From Mycolicibacterium sp. MU0050 (GTDB taxonomy: Bacteria > Actinomycetota > Actinomycetes > Mycobacteriales > Mycobacteriaceae), in the NCBI RefSeq assembly GCF_963378085.1, contig NZ_OY726395.1, positions 3,658,001-3,722,000 of the forward strand: DNA of 64,000 nt. Reading direction: 5' to 3'. Below, piece by piece: positions 60,762 through 64,000 of this stretch. The notes below the pieces were generated by a model. The model was not told the DNA's origin and searched no databases. It was given only the letters and a program-made list of their open reading frames with translations. The position numbers and the translations under genes are program-made. Position 1 is the stretch's first letter, and each line of letters begins with the position of its first letter.

Positions 60762-62150
60762 TCAGTGAGCGAAATGCTCCTCGTCGGAGAAGCCGCCGAC
60801 GCCGACCTTTTCCAGCTTGGCCAGCACCTCGACCAGGTCGTCGCGCAGCGCCCGCGCCAGGTTCGCCGAGAACCCCTCCCGCACCACGACGCGCAACACG
60901 GCGACGTCGGCGGCGTTGTCGGGCATCGTGTAGGCCGGAACCTGCCAGCCGTAGCCGCGGAGCAACGCCGAGATGTCGTACACGGTGTATTTGGTGCCCG
61001 GTTTCAGCTTGAACGACAGCACCGGGATGGCCGACCCGTCGGAGATCACCTCGAACTCCGGTAGGGCGGCGATTTCGGCGGACAGCCACCGCGCCGTGTC
61101 GGACAGGGTGCGCATGACCTCGGTGAAGCCGGCACGGCCCAGCCGCAGGAAGTTGTAGTACTGGCCCACCACCTGGTTGCCCGACCGGGAGAAGTTCAAG
61201 GTGAACGTCGGCATGTCCCCGCCGAGATAGTTGACCCGGAACACCAGCTCCTCCGGCAGATGCTCGGCGTTGCGCCACACCACGAACCCGATGCCCGGGT
61301 AGGTCAGGCCGTACTTGTGGCCGCTGACGTTGATCGACACCACCCGCGGCAACCGGAAGTCCCACACCAGGTCCGGGTGCAGGAACGGCACCACGAACCC
61401 GCCGCTGGCGGCGTCGACGTGCACCGGGACGTCCGGACCCTGCTTGGCAGCCAGCTCGTCGAGCGCTGCGCAGATCTCGGCGACGGGCTCCAGCTCGCCG
61501 GTGTAAGTGGTCCCCAGGATGGCGACCACCCCGATGGTGTCCTCGTCGACCGCGGCGGTCACCTGCTCCGGGGTGATCACGTAGCGCCCGTCCTCCATCG
61601 GCAGGTAGCGCGCCTCGACGTCGAAGTAGCGGCAGAACTTCTCCCACACCACCTGCACGTTGGAACCCATCACCAGATTGGGGGTACGGGTCTTCCAGCC
61701 GGTCTTGGGGTTGTCGCCCACCTGTTGGCGCCAGCGCCACTTCATCGCCAGCCCGGCCAGCATGACGGCCTCGCTGGAGCCCACCGTGGACACCCCGATG
61801 GCCGTCGACGGGTCGTCGTCGCGCAGGCCCTCGGCGTGGAACAGGTCGGCGACCATGCACACGCAGCGCTGCTCGATGGCCGCGGTCACCGGGTACTCGT
61901 CCTTGTCGATCATGTTCTTGTCGAACGTCTCGGCCATGAGCTCGCCGGCCTCGGGGTCCATCCAGGTGGTGACGAAGGTGGCGAGGTTCAGCCGGGAGCT
62001 GCCATCGAGCATCAGCTCGTCGTGGATGAACCGGTAGGCCTGATCGGGGGCCATCGACTCGTCGGGCAACCGCAGCGCCGGGACCGGGGAAACCGACAGC
62101 CGGCCGGTGTAGGCGGGTTCCAGGGACGAGGAGCGGGACACGTTGGGCAT
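60762..62150 (-). CDS. gadB: Glutamate decarboxylase
   Basis: PLP decarboxylase of 462 residues that converts glutamate to GABA and consumes a proton, aiding acid tolerance and a GABA route. The PLP Lys is K279 in [13 protein letters not shown], with [13 protein letters not shown] upstream. ATG 62150 follows AAAGGA by 5 nt. The long frame beyond it lies inside nnrD. It follows nnrD closely (10 bp), so it is in the same transcription unit. Confidence 0.95.
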   Translation of the reverse strand: MPNVSRSSSLEPAYTGRLSVSPVPALRLPDESMAPDQAYRFIHDELMLDGSSRLNLATFVTTWMDPEAGELMAETFDKNMIDKDEYPVTAAIEQRCVCMVADLFHAEGLRDDDPSTAIGVSTVGSSEAVMLAGLAMKWRWRQQVGDNPKTGWKTRTPNLVMGSNVQVVWEKFCRYFDVEARYLPMEDGRYVITPEQVTAAVDEDTIGVVAILGTTYTGELEPVAEICAALDELAAKQGPDVPVHVDAASGGFVVPFLHPDLVWDFRLPRVVSINVSGHKYGLTYPGIGFVVWRNAEHLPEELVFRVNYLGGDMPTFTLNFSRSGNQVVGQYYNFLRLGRAGFTEVMRTLSDTARWLSAEIAALPEFEVISDGSAIPVLSFKLKPGTKYTVYDISALLRGYGWQVPAYTMPDNAADVAVLRVVVREGFSANLARALRDDLVEVLAKLEKVGVGGFSDEEHFAH

Positions 62151-62160
62151 GTGGTCCTTT

Positions 62161-63576
62161 CTAGAGGATGCGGGCCAGGGCTGCGCGGATATGGGACAGG
62201 ATGCGCGCGGCCGAGGTCGGCGCGGGCGCGGGGCCGGGGTCGGCGGCCGACAGCGCGGCCGCGCGGGTGTGCACGAATGCTGCTGCGGCAGCGGCCTCCA
62301 CCGGCGGCAGGCCGGCGGCGAGTAGCGCGCCGATGATGCCGGAGAGCACATCGCCGGATCCGGCCGTGGCCGCCCAGGATCCGCCGGCCGGGTTGAGATA
62401 CACCGGACCGTCCGGCGCCGCGATGACGGTGACGTGGCCCTTCAGCAGGACGACGGCGCCCAGTTCGGCGGCCAGCGTGCGCGCCGCGGACACCCGGTCG
62501 TCGCCCAGGGGGCGCCCGGCCAGCCGCTCGAATTCGCCGGCGTGCGGGGTCAGCACGGTCGGCGCGGTGCGCTCGGTCACCAGCTCGGGGTGTTGGGCCA
62601 GCAGCGTGAGTCCGTCGGCGTCGACGAGGACGGGCACGTCGGACCGCAGGGCGAAACGCAGGGTCTGCTCGGCGCTCGCGTCGGTGCCCAGCCCGGGGCC
62701 GACGACCCAGGCCTGCACCCGGCCGGCCTCGGCCGCCTCCGGCGTGGCGACCACCTCGGGCCAGTGCGAAACCACCTCGGCGGCAGCGCTTCCCGCGTAC
62801 CGCACCATCCCGGAGTGGGCGGCCACCGCCGCGCCGGCGGACAGGATGGCCGCCCCCGGGTAGCGGTGTGACCCGGCCAGCACGCCGGTCACGCCCTGGG
62901 TGTACTTGTCGTCGCGCCGCCCCGGTACGGGCCAGCGGGCCGCGACGTCCTCGGCCTCGAACCCGCGCAGCTCGGCGGCGGGCAACTCCAGGCCGATGTC
63001 GACGAGTTCGACGCGCCCGCAATCGGCCAGCGCGTGCACGGGTTTGAGACCACCGAAGGTGACGGTCAGCGCCGCCCGTACCGCCGGTCCCGAGATCGCC
63101 CCGGTGTGCACGTCGATGCCGCTGGGGACGTCGACGGCGACCACCGGCGCGTCGGTGCCGGCGAACACCGCGGCCGCGTCGGGCCGCAGCGGGCCGCTGG
63201 CGCCGATGCCCACCACGCCGTCGAGCACCAGATCGGTTGCCGGGGAGACGGTTTGCACCACCCGCCCGCCGGCGGAACGAAACGCCGTCAGCGCGGCCCG
63301 GTGGGCGCGCTCCGGATTCAGCAGCACCGCGTCGGCGGCCGCGCCCCGGCGCCGCAGGAAGGTCGCGGCCCACAGGGCGTCACCGCCGTTGTCGCCGGAA
63401 CCGACGACGGCACAGACCCGACGCCCGAAGATCCCGCCGGTGCGCGCGCTGAGTTCGCGGGCGACCGCGACGGCCAGACCGTAGGCGGCGCGCCGCATGA
63501 GCGCGCCCTCGGGCAGCGCGGCGAGCAGGGGTGCTTCGGCGGCGCGGATCGCGTCGGCGGTGAAGTAGTACCGCAT
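62161..63576 (-). CDS. nnrD: Bifunctional NAD(P)H-hydrate repair enzyme
   Basis: A 471-residue fusion that repairs hydrated NAD(P)H. The epimerase domain (NnrE, about 1-210) has the YjeF_N start and VVGSGDNGGDALWAA. The ADP-dependent dehydratase (NnrD, about 220-471) has KYTQGVTGVLAGSHRYPGAAILSA, the TPHAGEFERLAG motif, and GSGDVLSGIIGALLA. ATG 63576 gives a length close to the 473 residues of Rv3433c. Only 10 bp separate it from gadB. Confidence 0.96.
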   Translation of the reverse strand: MRYYFTADAIRAAEAPLLAALPEGALMRRAAYGLAVAVARELSARTGGIFGRRVCAVVGSGDNGGDALWAATFLRRRGAAADAVLLNPERAHRAALTAFRSAGGRVVQTVSPATDLVLDGVVGIGASGPLRPDAAAVFAGTDAPVVAVDVPSGIDVHTGAISGPAVRAALTVTFGGLKPVHALADCGRVELVDIGLELPAAELRGFEAEDVAARWPVPGRRDDKYTQGVTGVLAGSHRYPGAAILSAGAAVAAHSGMVRYAGSAAAEVVSHWPEVVATPEAAEAGRVQAWVVGPGLGTDASAEQTLRFALRSDVPVLVDADGLTLLAQHPELVTERTAPTVLTPHAGEFERLAGRPLGDDRVSAARTLAAELGAVVLLKGHVTVIAAPDGPVYLNPAGGSWAATAGSGDVLSGIIGALLAAGLPPVEAAAAAAFVHTRAAALSAADPGPAPAPTSAARILSHIRAALARIL

Positions 63577-63661
63577 CGGACACACGTTACATCGATGGAC
63601 GGCACCCGGGGCCGGGCGGAAATTGGTGCTCCACCAACCGACGTCCAAGCGCTGAGTCGCC

Positions 63662-64000
63662 TCACCGGCGCGCGTCTGCCTCGTTCCAGAACAGCGCGGC
63701 GCGGGCCGCGATCTCATCGGGATACTCACCGTTGACGGCGTGGGAGGCCTGCGGCCACAGCTCGATCTGACCCAACGGCAAGAGCTTCCGGGCGTTGGCA
63801 GCGGCACGCCGCGCGTCGAGCATCACGCTGCGGCCGGCGATGAAGGCCAGCACCGGGACGGCCAGTCCGCGCAGCTGGTCGTCGGAGATCTGGCGCGGCA
63901 TCGGCGTGCGCAGCACGAAGTCCCGCGCTCCCGCCGCAATCAGGGATGCCACCGGCTCGCTCTCCTCGAGGTCGGCACCGCCGGAGATCCAGCGCAATGC
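63662..64000 (-). CDS. Alpha/beta hydrolase (5' part beyond window)
   Basis: The C-terminal 112 residues of an alpha/beta hydrolase. VPVLAFIAGRSVMLD (acid-bearing strand-loop region) and LWPQASHAVNGEYPDEIAARAALFW (catalytic His before the last helix) are visible. The frame is open to the right edge, so the start, nucleophile and full identity are outside the window. Co-directional with nnrD, from which it is separated by 85 bp. Confidence 0.75.
   Translation of the reverse strand, partial: ALRWISGGADLEESEPVASLIAAGARDFVLRTPMPRQISDDQLRGLAVPVLAFIAGRSVMLDARRAAANARKLLPLGQIELWPQASHAVNGEYPDEIAARAALFWNEADARR

Overview
This 64-kb, GC-rich window reads as chromosome of a mycobacterium, most likely a fast-growing Mycolicibacterium-type species. 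From memory, the gene order is a compressed version of the M. tuberculosis Rv3335c-Rv3433c interval: yhjD-like, trpS, metC, metX, folD, the mfp conservon, dnaE2, lpqD, acrA1, iunH, imuB/imuA', guaA, choD, guaB3, guaB2, rsdA/sigD, whiB3, groEL1/groES, tsaD/rimI/tsaB/tsaE, alr, gadB, nnrD. GTG starts, ATGA/GTGA overlaps and probable leaderless starts (a TANNNT box 6-7 nt before the initiation codon) also fit. I saw no rRNA, tRNA or CRISPR array.

Layout. 1-4.6 kb: nitronate monooxygenase (cut by the left edge), a YihY membrane protein, trpS, exonuclease III and an alpha/beta hydrolase. 4.7-8.2 kb: methionine synthesis, with a SAM-IV riboswitch, then a tiny Cys-rich leader ORF, then metC, metX and a methyltransferase. 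8.2-14.1 kb: a small leaderless ORF, DUF3017, folD, an old-yellow-enzyme oxidoreductase, a two-FHA ABC transporter and a SnoaL-like protein lying between two related hairpin repeats. 14.2-19.2 kb: the mfpEDCBA conservon (sensor kinase, roadblock, DUF742, GTPase, pentapeptide protein). 19.5-25.5 kb: an RNA methylase, a nitroreductase, a zinc-peptidase lipoprotein and SOS-controlled dnaE2. 25.5-29.4 kb: a cluster resembling DosR-regulon genes (tandem USP, APH/AAA kinase-like protein, Acg-like nitroreductase). 29.5-36.6 kb: thioesterase, lpqD, a two-domain reductase, nucleoside hydrolase and SOS-controlled imuA'-imuB. 36.8-43 kb: guaA, choD, guaB3, guaB2. 43-49.6 kb: DUF5319, rsdA-sigD, whiB3, a DUF4349 lipoprotein, an SDR and a class I DAHP synthase gene with what looks like an aromatic-amino-acid attenuator. 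50-51.7 kb: an IS30-family element ending about 5 bp from the groEL1 stop codon. 51.7-55.9 kb: groEL1-groES with a CIRCE operator, a DUF222/HNH gene with a LexA-like box on its start, and an NTF2-like protein. 55.9-64 kb: a tightly overlapped run for tRNA t6A synthesis and cell-wall/amino-acid metabolism, ending in a partial hydrolase.

Functional threads. (1) SOS mutagenesis: dnaE2 and imuA'-imuB, the three mutasome genes, each have a LexA box, and a third LexA-like box sits on the HNH gene. (2) Amino-acid-responsive leaders: SAM-IV plus MRPEMCHCC before metC, and an SYWRF leader with competing stems before aroG. The aroG leader is the least expected element here. (3) Redox and stress: WhiB3, SigD/RsdA, GroEL1, and the USP/Acg group. 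(4) Purine metabolism: guaA, guaB2, guaB3, iunH.
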